Shown here in pieces: positions 56,055 to 64,000 of a stretch of DNA of 64,000 nt. Each line of letters opens with the position of its first letter. The first letter of the stretch is position 1. This stretch comes from Variovorax brevis (GTDB lineage: Bacteria; Pseudomonadota; Gammaproteobacteria; Burkholderiales; Burkholderiaceae_C), in assembly GCF_030317105.1 (NCBI RefSeq), contig NZ_JASZYG010000021.1, positions 1-64,000 of the forward strand, read 5' to 3'. A program made the translations under genes and the position numbers. Below the pieces are notes generated by a model. It had not been told where the DNA came from and did not search any database. It worked only from the letters and a program-made list of their open reading frames with translations.

Positions 56055-59000
56055 GTGAACAAGTCCTATCGCAGCATCTACAACCCAGTCCTGGGAGCTT
56101 GGGTCGCCGTTTCCGAAATCACGCGTGCTCGCGGCAAGCGCAGCACGGGTGCTGCGGGATTGACGCTGGCGCTGGTCGCTTTCACGGCACTGCCGGCGAG
56201 CGCGCAGACGGTTCAATATTGGGACACCACGGGCGCGACGGCAGGCACCGGCACGGCGCCCAACGGAACCTGGAACGCCGGCAACAGCAACTGGACCACG
56301 GCGCCCGCAGGCGATGCGGCGACCTCCACCTGGCTCCCCGGATCGGCAGCGGTCTTTTCGGCTGGAACGTCGGCCATCGACAACTACACGGTCACGATGG
56401 AGGGGGACCAGACGGCGGCGGGCTTGAGTTACCAGGGCGGCAACCGCACGAGCGTTCTCACGCTGGCCAACCCGGTCGGCGAAACCCTCACGCTGGCCGG
56501 ACCTTCCACGCCCGTGATCGACGTGGCGGCGGGCACGACGCTGGTCATTCAGCCCGTGATCGCGGGCACGGCGGGGCTGGTCAAGAGCGGAGGCGGCACC
56601 GTTCAATTCGTGGGGGCCAACACGTATTCGGGCGACACCGCCATCGAGGGCGGCGTGCTGCAGGTCGCGACCGATTCGCAACTCGGCGCGTCTTCCGGCA
56701 ACCTCAGCCTGGCGAATGGGGGCACCCTGCGCCTGGGCGCCGACAACTTCGCCAGTGCGCGGGCCATTACCCTGGGCGCCGGCGGTGGCGCGATCGATGT
56801 CAATGCCAAGCAATCGAACACGCTGTCGGGCGCGATCACCGGCGGCGGTCCCCTGACACTGTTCAACAGCGGCCTGTTCGACGGCACCGAGCTGCGGCGG
56901 CTGACCCTGGCCGGCAACAACACGTCCACGGGTGGCACGCGCATCGGCGTCCAGGGCGTCAACGAGGGACGCACCAACGTGGCCGTGGAGGGGGCGAACA
57001 ATCTGGGCACCGGGCCGGTCGACTTGTACTTCAACAGCGAGTTGCTTTTCAACGGCAGTGCGGCCCATGCCGGCGGACTGACGATCACCACGCACGAATC
57101 CTCCAATACGCTGGGAACCAATTCGGGCACGCAGTTCAGTGGTGGCGCGAGTGCGGGCACGGCGCACATCACCAATGGCGGCGCGGGCGCGTACATCTAC
57201 TTCGACGGCACCAGCACGGCTGCCAACGCGGTGATCGACAACAACGGCGGGCGTGTCGGCTTCATCGGCGCGAGTTCCGGCGGCAGCGCCACGGTCAACA
57301 ACCACAGCGGCTTCGTCATGCTGGGCGACACGGCCGACATGGCCGGCACCACCATCCACAACACCGGGACGGTGTTCGTCAGCAACGCCGCCACCGGCAT
57401 GTCGGTCGGAGCGCTCGACGGCGGAGGCAATGTGGTTCTCGGCTCGAAATCGCTGACCGTGGGGGCCTTGGGGCAGGACGGCACGATCAGCGGTGTGATC
57501 TCGGACAAGGGCGCGGGCTATCGTGACCTGCTCAACCGCCCCTACGTCGATGACGTGAGCGCCATCGGTGGCTCGCTCGTCAAGGTGGGCGCAGGCACGC
57601 TCACGTTGAGCGGCAACAACAGCTACACCGGCAGCACCACCGTCGATGCCGGCACCCTGCGCATCGAAGGGGACCAGTCTCTGGCAACGGGCGGCATCGC
57701 GGTGAACTCGGGCGCCACGCTGAGCAGCGGCCCCTCCGGCATCGTGGCGGGGGCTGTCACGGTCCAGGATGGCGCCACGCTCTCGGGCAACGGCAAGCAT
57801 GTGGGGGCCGTCACGATGGCCAGCGGCTCGCACCTGGCGCCGGGCAATGGCGCGGGGCTCACGGTGAGCGCCTTGACCCTGAACAGCGGCACCCAGCTCG
57901 ACTACCAGCTTGGCCAGGCAGGGACGGTGGGCGGGGCGTCGAACAGCCTGCTCAACGTCAATGGCGACCTCAACCTGGCCGGCACGCTCAATGTTGCGCA
58001 GTCCTCGGGTGGCAGCTTCGGGGCGGGCCTGTACCGGCTCGTGAACTACAGCGGCGCGCTGATTGGCAACACGCTGGTCTTTGGCAACGTTCCCGGCAAC
58101 ACGTCCGACCTCTATTTGCAGACCTCCGTGGCGAAGCAGGTGAACCTGATCAACACCGCGGGCGGAACGCTCAACTTCTGGGACGGCGGCAACGCCGGCA
58201 GCGTCAACAACAGCAAGATCGACGGTGGCTCAGGCGTCATGACCGCTGGCGCATCTGAGCACTGGACCGACGCCAATGGCTCCGCGAATGCGCCGTGGAG
58301 CCAGAATGCCTTCGCCATCTTTGGCGGCGCCGCGGGCACGGTGACGGTGGACAGTTCAGGCGGCGCGGTGTTCTTCAGCGGCGCCCAATTCGCCGTCGAT
58401 GGCTACACCGTTGATGGAGACACCATCCAGACCAACACCGCTGACACCCTCATCCGCGTGGGCGACGGTTCGGCCAACGGCGCAAGCTATACGGCAACGA
58501 TCAGCGCGCCCATTGCGGGCACCGGTGGCATCGTCAAGGGCGACCTGGGCACGCTCGTGCTGGCCGCCGCCAATGGGTACGCCGGCGGAACGACGCTGAA
58601 CGAGGGGACGCTGCTCGCCAACAACGACCAGGCGCTGGGCACGGGCAAACTGACCATCAACGGCGGCACGCTGGGCACGCAAACCGACGCCACGCTGGCG
58701 AACCCCATCGTCGTTGCGGGCGATTTTGCGATCGCCGCGTCGAAGACCGCCGTGCCGACGCTCACGCTGAACGGCGACGTCGATCTCGCCGCGACCGCGC
58801 GCGTCACCCAGACCACGCAAGGCACCGTCAATCTGGCGGGCGCCATCAGCGGAAGCCATGGCATCAGCTTCGATGCGACGGCGCCGACGGCCAGCTACCT
58901 GTTGACGGGCAGCAAGTCGAACACCTACACCGGCGTCACCACTGTGCAGGGCAATGCAGTGCTCGGCCTTGCGCGCACGGGCGGCGCAACGGCCATTCCG

Positions 59001-60908
59001 GGTGACCTGAACGTCGACGGGCAAGGCGTCGTCAGGTTGCAGGCCAGCGAGCAGATCGTCGACACTGCAAAGGTAACGGTCGCGAGCACCGGCCAGGCGG
59101 GCCGCCACGGTTTCGAATTCGCAGGCGCGGGAATGACGGAGACCATCGGCTCGCTTCATGGCGCGGGAACGGTGGGTCTTGCCGGCAGCAAGCTGGTGGT
59201 CGGCGCGGGTGACTTCAGCGGCCAGATCAGCGATGGCGCCGTTGGCGGAGGCCAACTGGAGAAGGTCGGCGCCGGCACGCTGGCACTGTCGGGCACCAAC
59301 ACCTACTCAGGCGCAACGACCGTCTCCGGCGGCCGGCTGGTGGCCGGTGCGGCGAGTGCTTTCAGCCCCGGGTCCGCACACACCGTCGCGGCAGGCGCGA
59401 CGCTGGAGACGGGAGGCTTCAATCAGACGGTCTCGTCGCTGGTGAACAGCGGCACCGTGTCCCTGCTCAGCACGACAGTCGGTTCGAAGCTGACGGTGCG
59501 CGGCAACTACGTCGGCAACGGGGGAACGCTGCAGCTCGGCGCCGTCCTGAACGGCAGCGGCCCTTCGGACCAACTCGTGATCGATGGCGCCTCGGCCCAA
59601 GCCAGCGGCCGCACGACGGTGCAGGTCGTCAATCGCGGCGCACTCGGCGCGCCCACCACAGGCAGCGGCATCGAAATCATCGCGGCACGCAATGGCGCGA
59701 CCACGACGGCGCAATCGTCGAAGGATGCCTTTGCGCTGGCCAACGGACACGTGGACGCAGGCCCCTACCAATATCGCCTGGTGGCCGCCGATGCGAATGG
59801 CGCCGGCGAGAGCTGGTACCTGAGTTCGCGCGCGACGCCGGACCCTGATGGCCTGGGCAAAGGCACGGTCGTCGCAGGGAGCGCCGACCCCAACGTGGCC
59901 CAACTGCAAAGCTACAACACCCAAGTGTCCCTGCTCGCGGGAATGCCTGCGCAAATGCGCCAGTCGGACACCACGATGCTCAGCAACCTGCATCGCCGCG
60001 TGGGTGATGAGGACTCCCGCGTGCAGGGCTTCAGCGTGGGCGAGCGGCGCGCCTGGGGCCGCATCATCGGCGCGGACCTCGACATCCAGCAGAAGAGCTT
60101 CGACACCTCGCCCTTGGTCAAGCCTGTCGACTTGGCGCCATCCAGCCAGGGGCATGTCGACGGCTTCCAGGTGGGCACAGACCTCTTTGCGGCGCCAGGG
60201 TCCGATTGGCGACTCGGCATCTACGTCGGCCAACTCGATGGCGACGCGCAGGTCAGTGGCTTGCACGGCGATCCGGGCGCGTGGGGCAGTGTCGGCCGGT
60301 CCGAACTGCGCTCGCAATACCTGGCAGGCTACGCGACGTACACAACACCCGCCGGCTTCTATGCCGATGCCGTGGTGCAGGTCGGCCGTCATGACTACAC
60401 GCTTCGCCCCAACGACGCAGCAGCCCTCTCGGGCAAGGGCCGGGGGGTGCAGGCTTCGCTCGAAATCGGCCAGTCCATTGGCCTGGGCGACGGCTGGATC
60501 ATCGAGCCGCAGGCCCAACTGGTGAACCAGCGGCTCGATGTCTACGACGTCGATGTGGGCGGCTTGCGGGTGAAAAACGAGGCGGACGGCGGCTGGCTGG
60601 CGCGTGCAGGCGTGCGTCTGAAGGGCGAGATGGCAACGCCGCTGGGGCGGCTGCAACCCTACGGCCGGGTGAACGTGTATTACGCCACGTCCGGCAATGA
60701 CAACCTCCGCCAGATCTCGCCAGCGGGCACGTCGACGATTGCCACCACGACGGGCTACACCTCGGTTGAAGTGGCGGGTGGCCTCACCCTGACCGTGACG
60801 CCGCGCGTCAGCCTCTATGGCGAGTTGGGGCGCCTGTTCGACATGCACGGCGACTCGCGCGTCTCTTCGTCCATCGAAGGGTCGGCCGGCATGCGCGTGC
60901 GCTGGTAG
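56055..60908 (+). CDS. Autotransporter with extended signal peptide and PATR repeats
   Basis: A 1617-residue type Va secretion protein. The GTG start gives the classic extended signal peptide region NKSYRSIYNPVLGAWVAVSE, then a hydrophobic core ending ASAQT. The passenger has beta-strand repeats of the PATR type near residues 174, 508, 825 and 1067 (for example LVKVGAGTLTLSGNNSYTGS). Two 'WDxG...W...A.F' modules begin at about 54 and 705. From about 1300 to the end is the outer-membrane barrel (RAWGRIIGADL). The last residue is Trp rather than Phe. No RGD or protease triad is obvious; adhesion is a reasonable guess. Confidence 0.92.
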   Translation: MNKSYRSIYNPVLGAWVAVSEITRARGKRSTGAAGLTLALVAFTALPASAQTVQYWDTTGATAGTGTAPNGTWNAGNSNWTTAPAGDAATSTWLPGSAAVFSAGTSAIDNYTVTMEGDQTAAGLSYQGGNRTSVLTLANPVGETLTLAGPSTPVIDVAAGTTLVIQPVIAGTAGLVKSGGGTVQFVGANTYSGDTAIEGGVLQVATDSQLGASSGNLSLANGGTLRLGADNFASARAITLGAGGGAIDVNAKQSNTLSGAITGGGPLTLFNSGLFDGTELRRLTLAGNNTSTGGTRIGVQGVNEGRTNVAVEGANNLGTGPVDLYFNSELLFNGSAAHAGGLTITTHESSNTLGTNSGTQFSGGASAGTAHITNGGAGAYIYFDGTSTAANAVIDNNGGRVGFIGASSGGSATVNNHSGFVMLGDTADMAGTTIHNTGTVFVSNAATGMSVGALDGGGNVVLGSKSLTVGALGQDGTISGVISDKGAGYRDLLNRPYVDDVSAIGGSLVKVGAGTLTLSGNNSYTGSTTVDAGTLRIEGDQSLATGGIAVNSGATLSSGPSGIVAGAVTVQDGATLSGNGKHVGAVTMASGSHLAPGNGAGLTVSALTLNSGTQLDYQLGQAGTVGGASNSLLNVNGDLNLAGTLNVAQSSGGSFGAGLYRLVNYSGALIGNTLVFGNVPGNTSDLYLQTSVAKQVNLINTAGGTLNFWDGGNAGSVNNSKIDGGSGVMTAGASEHWTDANGSANAPWSQNAFAIFGGAAGTVTVDSSGGAVFFSGAQFAVDGYTVDGDTIQTNTADTLIRVGDGSANGASYTATISAPIAGTGGIVKGDLGTLVLAAANGYAGGTTLNEGTLLANNDQALGTGKLTINGGTLGTQTDATLANPIVVAGDFAIAASKTAVPTLTLNGDVDLAATARVTQTTQGTVNLAGAISGSHGISFDATAPTASYLLTGSKSNTYTGVTTVQGNAVLGLARTGGATAIPGDLNVDGQGVVRLQASEQIVDTAKVTVASTGQAGRHGFEFAGAGMTETIGSLHGAGTVGLAGSKLVVGAGDFSGQISDGAVGGGQLEKVGAGTLALSGTNTYSGATTVSGGRLVAGAASAFSPGSAHTVAAGATLETGGFNQTVSSLVNSGTVSLLSTTVGSKLTVRGNYVGNGGTLQLGAVLNGSGPSDQLVIDGASAQASGRTTVQVVNRGALGAPTTGSGIEIIAARNGATTTAQSSKDAFALANGHVDAGPYQYRLVAADANGAGESWYLSSRATPDPDGLGKGTVVAGSADPNVAQLQSYNTQVSLLAGMPAQMRQSDTTMLSNLHRRVGDEDSRVQGFSVGERRAWGRIIGADLDIQQKSFDTSPLVKPVDLAPSSQGHVDGFQVGTDLFAAPGSDWRLGIYVGQLDGDAQVSGLHGDPGAWGSVGRSELRSQYLAGYATYTTPAGFYADAVVQVGRHDYTLRPNDAAALSGKGRGVQASLEIGQSIGLGDGWIIEPQAQLVNQRLDVYDVDVGGLRVKNEADGGWLARAGVRLKGEMATPLGRLQPYGRVNVYYATSGNDNLRQISPAGTSTIATTTGYTSVEVAGGLTLTVTPRVSLYGELGRLFDMHGDSRVSSSIEGSAGMRVRW

Positions 60909-60913
60909 GGCAG

Positions 60914-61549
60914 CTACTTGTTCTGCGTGGTGAGGGCCACGCGTGCGGCCAGCGCCGCCAGCACGCTGCCCATCACGTAGCGCTGCGCGAGCAGCCAGCC
61001 GCGGCTTTGCGAGAGCACCGCGGTGATGGCGGCGGCGCCCCTGACCAAGCCGGTGTTGACCACGGTGCTCACGCCAATCTGCACCGCGCCCAACTGCACG
61101 CTCTGCAGCAACACCGAGCCACGGTCCGGATGCAGGAACTGCGGAAAGAAGGACAGGTAGAACATGGCCACCTTGGGGTTCAGCACGTTCGTGAAGAAGC
61201 CCATGCGGAACAGCTTGCCTGGCGAATCCTGCGGCAGCAGGCGCGCTTCGAAGGGCGCGACGCCGCCCGGCTTCACCGCCTGCCACGCCATCCACAGCAG
61301 GTAGGCCGCACCGGCCATGCGGATGGCGTCGAAGGCCAGCGGCACGGCCAGCAGCACGGCGGTCAACCCGAGCGCAGCCGTCGAAAGGTGGACCACGAAA
61401 CCCAGGAGAACGCCAGCAAGGGAATAGAAACCCGCCTCGCGCCCCTGGCACAGCGTGCGTGAGACGCAATAGATCATGTTCGGGCCGGGCGTGAGCACCA
61501 AGAGCAAGGCGGCGAGCCCAAACCACAGCAGTTCGGATGCGTGAAGCAT
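60914..61549 (-). CDS. LysE family translocator
   Basis: A 211-residue inner-membrane exporter with six hydrophobic segments of the LysE/RhtB family, which exports amino acids and related compounds. Signatures: LLLVLTPGPNMIYCVSRTL, then GREAGFYSLAGVLLGF and GFFTNVLNPKVAMFYLSFFP. ATG at 61549; the next upstream gene (VOC) ends two bases before it, so they are cotranscribed. Its 3' end faces the autotransporter, five bases between stops. Confidence 0.93.
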   Translation of the reverse strand: MLHASELLWFGLAALLLVLTPGPNMIYCVSRTLCQGREAGFYSLAGVLLGFVVHLSTAALGLTAVLLAVPLAFDAIRMAGAAYLLWMAWQAVKPGGVAPFEARLLPQDSPGKLFRMGFFTNVLNPKVAMFYLSFFPQFLHPDRGSVLLQSVQLGAVQIGVSTVVNTGLVRGAAAITAVLSQSRGWLLAQRYVMGSVLAALAARVALTTQNK

Positions 61550-61551
61550 GT

Positions 61552-62250
61552 TCAAAGTCCTTTTGATTCCAGCGTGACAAGGCCGCGCGGCGTGCGCAGC
61601 GTGGCCACCAGGTCGGGTGGCCCTTTTCGGATGTCGACCGAGCTCAGGCCGATCACGTCGAAGGCCGTGCGCAGCGTGTCGGCGCGGGGATGGAAACCGG
61701 CCAGCGACACCAGTTCGATGCCGCAGGCTTCCATCGTATCCGTCGGGTGCACGGCGCCCCACTGGATGAGCGTCGGCAGCGCACCGTAGAACAGGCGCTG
61801 GCCATCGTCGCGCACGGTGATGCGCCATTCGAGCCGGCCGGCCGCCGTGTCGCGCGACGCTTCGATCACCGCGCCTCGATCGATGTGGGTGTGTGCGTTG
61901 GCGAGCGCGCGAACCGCGGTCAGTGCGTCCGGCACGCGGGCCACGAAATGAATGAGCCGCGGTCCGTGGCGGTTCAGGCCCGCAAGCAATGCGTTGTCGT
62001 CCAGGTCGAACCATCGGCGCAGCCCCTTGGCGCGGGTCGGCTTCTTGTCACGCTCGATGGCGATGATCTCGAGGTAGCAGTTCGCGAAGCCGGCGCCGGA
62101 GATCGGCAGCAGGCGGTTGTGCGTGCCCATCAAGGTGTGCGAGCCGCCGGGGCCGGGCACGACGCCGAGCGTCGCCTCGCACCACCGGACGCCTTCGTCC
62201 AGCGTGCGCGCGGCGATGACGAGGTGATCGACTTCGGCGTGCGCTTTCAT
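61552..62250 (-). CDS. VOC family (glyoxalase-like) protein
   Basis: A 232-residue protein with two vicinal-oxygen-chelate-like halves, of the Glyoxalase_3 type: VDHLVIAARTLDEGVRWCEA, LGVVPGPGGSHTLMGTHNRL and LEIIAIERD. The reaction is unknown; relatives are found in gene clusters for amino-acid-like or aromatic compounds. ATG 62250 is chosen over GTG 62253. It lies between PhzF and LysE with spacings of 6 and 2 bases. Confidence 0.87.
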   Translation of the reverse strand: MKAHAEVDHLVIAARTLDEGVRWCEATLGVVPGPGGSHTLMGTHNRLLPISGAGFANCYLEIIAIERDKKPTRAKGLRRWFDLDDNALLAGLNRHGPRLIHFVARVPDALTAVRALANAHTHIDRGAVIEASRDTAAGRLEWRITVRDDGQRLFYGALPTLIQWGAVHPTDTMEACGIELVSLAGFHPRADTLRTAFDVIGLSSVDIRKGPPDLVATLRTPRGLVTLESKGL

Positions 62251-62256
62251 CACGGG

Positions 62257-63183
62257 TTAAAGATGGACGCTTCCATCAACGCAAATGACCGAACGGCCGC
62301 CGACCCACACCTGGCCCTGATCGTCGCGCGCGATGTGCACGAGTCCGGCACGGCCGATGCACTGGCCTTGTGCCACCAGGTAGCTCTCCGGCAAGCGGTT
62401 GTCGGCGATGAGCCACTGCGCCAGGCTGGCGTTCAGGCTGCCGGTGACGGGATCTTCCTCGATGCCGACGCAGGCGGCAAACGCGCGCACCTCCAGGTCG
62501 GGCGCCTCGGCGGACTCGACTGCCGCGGTGCGCTGGGCGAAGGCCCTGGCCTCGCGGTTCGAGCGTGTGATCAGTGCCGGCGCGTCCTGCGGCGCATAGA
62601 TGCCCGCGACACCGACCTTGTGCCCCAGCTCCTTGAGCGCGCGCTGGTCCGGCGACAGCGCGAGCACCGTTTCCGCATCCTCCAGGAGCAGTCCGAGCCA
62701 GCCGGTGCCGTTGTCCAGCATCTGGGCGGCCAGCACGTGGTGCGCTTTGAGCCCCAGCGCGCCGGCCACCTTGGCCAGCACCGTCGGACTCGGCGAACTG
62801 CGGCGCAGCGGAGGCGCTTCGAAGGCAAGGCTTTGCGTCGCCGCGTCGCTGCGGATTCGCACGAGGCCGACTTCGCATTGCTGCAAGATCTGGTCGTCGC
62901 GTTGGGGCGTGTGGCCCGCGGCCAACCATGCATGGCAGGTGCCCAGCGTCGGATGGCCGGCAAAGCGCAGTTCACCGCCCGGCGTGAAGATGCGCACGCG
63001 GTAGTCGGCGCCCGGCTGCGTGGTCGGCAGGACGAAGGTGGTTTCCGACAGGTTGGTCCAGCGCGCGAAGCGCTGCATGTCTTCGTCCGAGAGGCCACTG
63101 CCATCGAGCACGACGGCGAGCGGGTTGCCGAAGTAGGGCGTGTCGGTAAAGACGTCGACTTGCTTGAAAGGCCGTGTTTTCAT
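62257..63183 (-). CDS. PhzF family isomerase-like protein
   Basis: A 308-residue protein with the two-domain diaminopimelate-epimerase-like fold. The catalytic Glu47 is in TNLSETTFVLP; FTPGGELRFAGHPTLGTCHA and EDPVTGSLNASLAQWL are family signatures. PhzF itself isomerises a phenazine precursor; most homologues have unknown isomerase or epimerase roles. It is 5 bases downstream of the GST gene. Confidence 0.92.
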   Translation of the reverse strand: MKTRPFKQVDVFTDTPYFGNPLAVVLDGSGLSDEDMQRFARWTNLSETTFVLPTTQPGADYRVRIFTPGGELRFAGHPTLGTCHAWLAAGHTPQRDDQILQQCEVGLVRIRSDAATQSLAFEAPPLRRSSPSPTVLAKVAGALGLKAHHVLAAQMLDNGTGWLGLLLEDAETVLALSPDQRALKELGHKVGVAGIYAPQDAPALITRSNREARAFAQRTAAVESAEAPDLEVRAFAACVGIEEDPVTGSLNASLAQWLIADNRLPESYLVAQGQCIGRAGLVHIARDDQGQVWVGGRSVICVDGSVHL

Positions 63184-63188
63184 GACGC

Positions 63189-63830
63189 TCACTCCAGCGC
63201 GAGATCGAGCACGCCGCGCGAACCGGTGCGGTTGCGAAGCTGCCCGAACCAGCGCTCCAGGTTCGGCCACGAAGGCCGCGTGTATTCCGTCACCGGCAGG
63301 CCGAACCAGCGATGCACCTCGCAGCCCACGGGGATCTCGGCCATCGTGAAGTGGTCACCGGCCATGTATTCGTGCGTTGCGAGATGCGCGTCGAGCATCG
63401 CGAACAGCTGCTCGGCAGCGCCGGTCGACTGCGCGATGACGGCCGGGTTGCGCTCTGCGGCCGGCGTGCGGATGAACTGCACGAACGCGCCCCTTCCCGC
63501 CGGATTCAGCGTGGTCTGCTGCCAGTCCATCCAGCGTTCCGCGTCAAAGCGCGAGGCGAGATCGGTCGGGTAGAAAGTGCCCGGCGAATGCTTGGCGCAC
63601 AGGTAGCGCACGATCACGTTCGACTCCCAGAGCGTCACGCGCTCCGCGCCTTCGCCGTCGTCTATGGCCGGCACCAGCGCATTCGGATTGAGCGTGCGGT
63701 ATTGGGCCGTCTGCACCACGCCGAACTTGCCGCCTGCTTCCGTGCGCTGAAAGTCCAGGCCGAGTTCCTGCGCGCACCACACCACCTTGCGTACGTTGAT
63801 CGAGCTGATACGGCCCCAGATGTTGAGCAT
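63189..63830 (-). CDS. Glutathione S-transferase family protein
   Basis: A 213-residue cytosolic GST. The N-terminal thioredoxin domain starts LNIWGRISSINVRKVVWCAQ and has NPNALVPAIDDGEG and WESNVIVRYLCAKH (the glutathione-binding ES pair). The C-terminal helical domain has MAGDHFTMAEIPVGCEVHRW. It looks complete. It could detoxify electrophiles handled by the neighbouring genes, but the substrate is unknown. Confidence 0.92.
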   Translation of the reverse strand: MLNIWGRISSINVRKVVWCAQELGLDFQRTEAGGKFGVVQTAQYRTLNPNALVPAIDDGEGAERVTLWESNVIVRYLCAKHSPGTFYPTDLASRFDAERWMDWQQTTLNPAGRGAFVQFIRTPAAERNPAVIAQSTGAAEQLFAMLDAHLATHEYMAGDHFTMAEIPVGCEVHRWFGLPVTEYTRPSWPNLERWFGQLRNRTGSRGVLDLALE

Positions 63831-63851
63831 GTTTCTGTTCCTCTTATTTCT

Positions 63852-64000
63852 TCAGATTCGACGCGAAGGGTTGTCGAGCAGCAGCAAGCGCACCGCCAGC
63901 CCGAACATCACGGCGGCCAGCAGGCGGCCGGGCCAGGTATTCGCACCGCTGCCGCGCTGCAGCCAGCGGCCGATCTTGCCGCTGAAAACGCCCAGTCCCG
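63852..64000 (-). CDS. LysE family translocator, C-terminal fragment (cut by window edge)
   Basis: Reading leftward from the window end in frame, the last 49 residues contain GVFSGKIGRWLQRGSGANTW and LLAAVMFGLAVRLLLLDN, the usual C-terminal pattern of LysE/RhtB exporters, ending at TGA (63852-63854). The start lies beyond 64000. It lies 22 bases upstream of the GST start, so it belongs to the same leftward cluster. Confidence 0.8.
   Translation of the reverse strand, partial: GLGVFSGKIGRWLQRGSGANTWPGRLLAAVMFGLAVRLLLLDNPSRRI

Noticed and set aside
55911..61580. Leftward frames of 640 and 757 codons opposite the autotransporter
   Set aside because: The + strand protein has a full autotransporter layout; the second frame also runs antisense over the LysE gene in a different frame.

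Overview
The window looks like chromosomal DNA of a high-GC betaproteobacterium of the family Comamonadaceae, most like Variovorax. This is inferred from protein flavour, gene order (tuf, tRNA-Trp, secE, nusG, rplKAJL, rpoBC; and rsmB, DUF4390, ntrY, ntrX) and strong GC bias at third codon positions. No database search was possible. I see no phage, integrase, transposase, IS element, CRISPR array or rRNA.

Layout. (1) 1-12.6 kb: the conserved translation/transcription block, from the 3' end of tuf through rpoC, all on +, closed by a strong intrinsic terminator. (2) 12.6-18.5 kb: a LemA-like membrane protein, rsmB, a DUF4390 protein and an NtrY/NtrX two-component pair with overlapping genes. 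A tRNA-Phe with its own -10 box and terminator follows. (3) 18.6-26.8 kb: a 1786-residue kinase/ATPase/GAF/nucleotide-cyclase protein, convergent with a FAD oxidoreductase fused to an AttH/CrtC-like domain. (4) 27.0-32.6 kb: a complete sugar ABC importer of the ribose type plus an SMP-30-type lactonase. (5) 32.6-39.4 kb: outer-membrane phospholipase A, a small secreted protein, a Rep-type helicase, an AEC transporter and three proteins of unknown function. (6) 39.6-42.6 kb: a membrane-anchored Ser/Thr kinase overlapping an OmpA-domain lipoprotein, possibly a trans-envelope signalling pair. (7) 42.6-55.8 kb: housekeeping and accessory genes (priA, hemE, a CoA-binding protein, a redoxin, a DsbD-type reductase, an alanyl-tRNA editing protein, a sorbosone-dehydrogenase-like lipoprotein, an EamA exporter, a creatininase-family hydrolase, a PEBP-like protein, a GlsB/YeaQ protein, CutA, a histidine phosphatase). 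(8) 56.0-60.9 kb: a large autotransporter with an extended signal peptide region. (9) 60.9-64.0 kb: a leftward cluster of LysE exporter, VOC protein, PhzF protein, GST and a second, truncated LysE exporter.

Most promising leads: the multi-domain kinase/cyclase with unusual purine-site residues; the oxidoreductase/AttH fusion; the kinase plus OmpA-lipoprotein pair with a hexanucleotide repeat coding a Pro-Thr linker; an NtrX regulator lacking the AAA+ domain; an AT-rich priA-hemE gap with a perfect DnaA box and a near-box 20 bp apart; and a tRNA-Phe with an acceptor-stem mismatch. None of these proves a new system.
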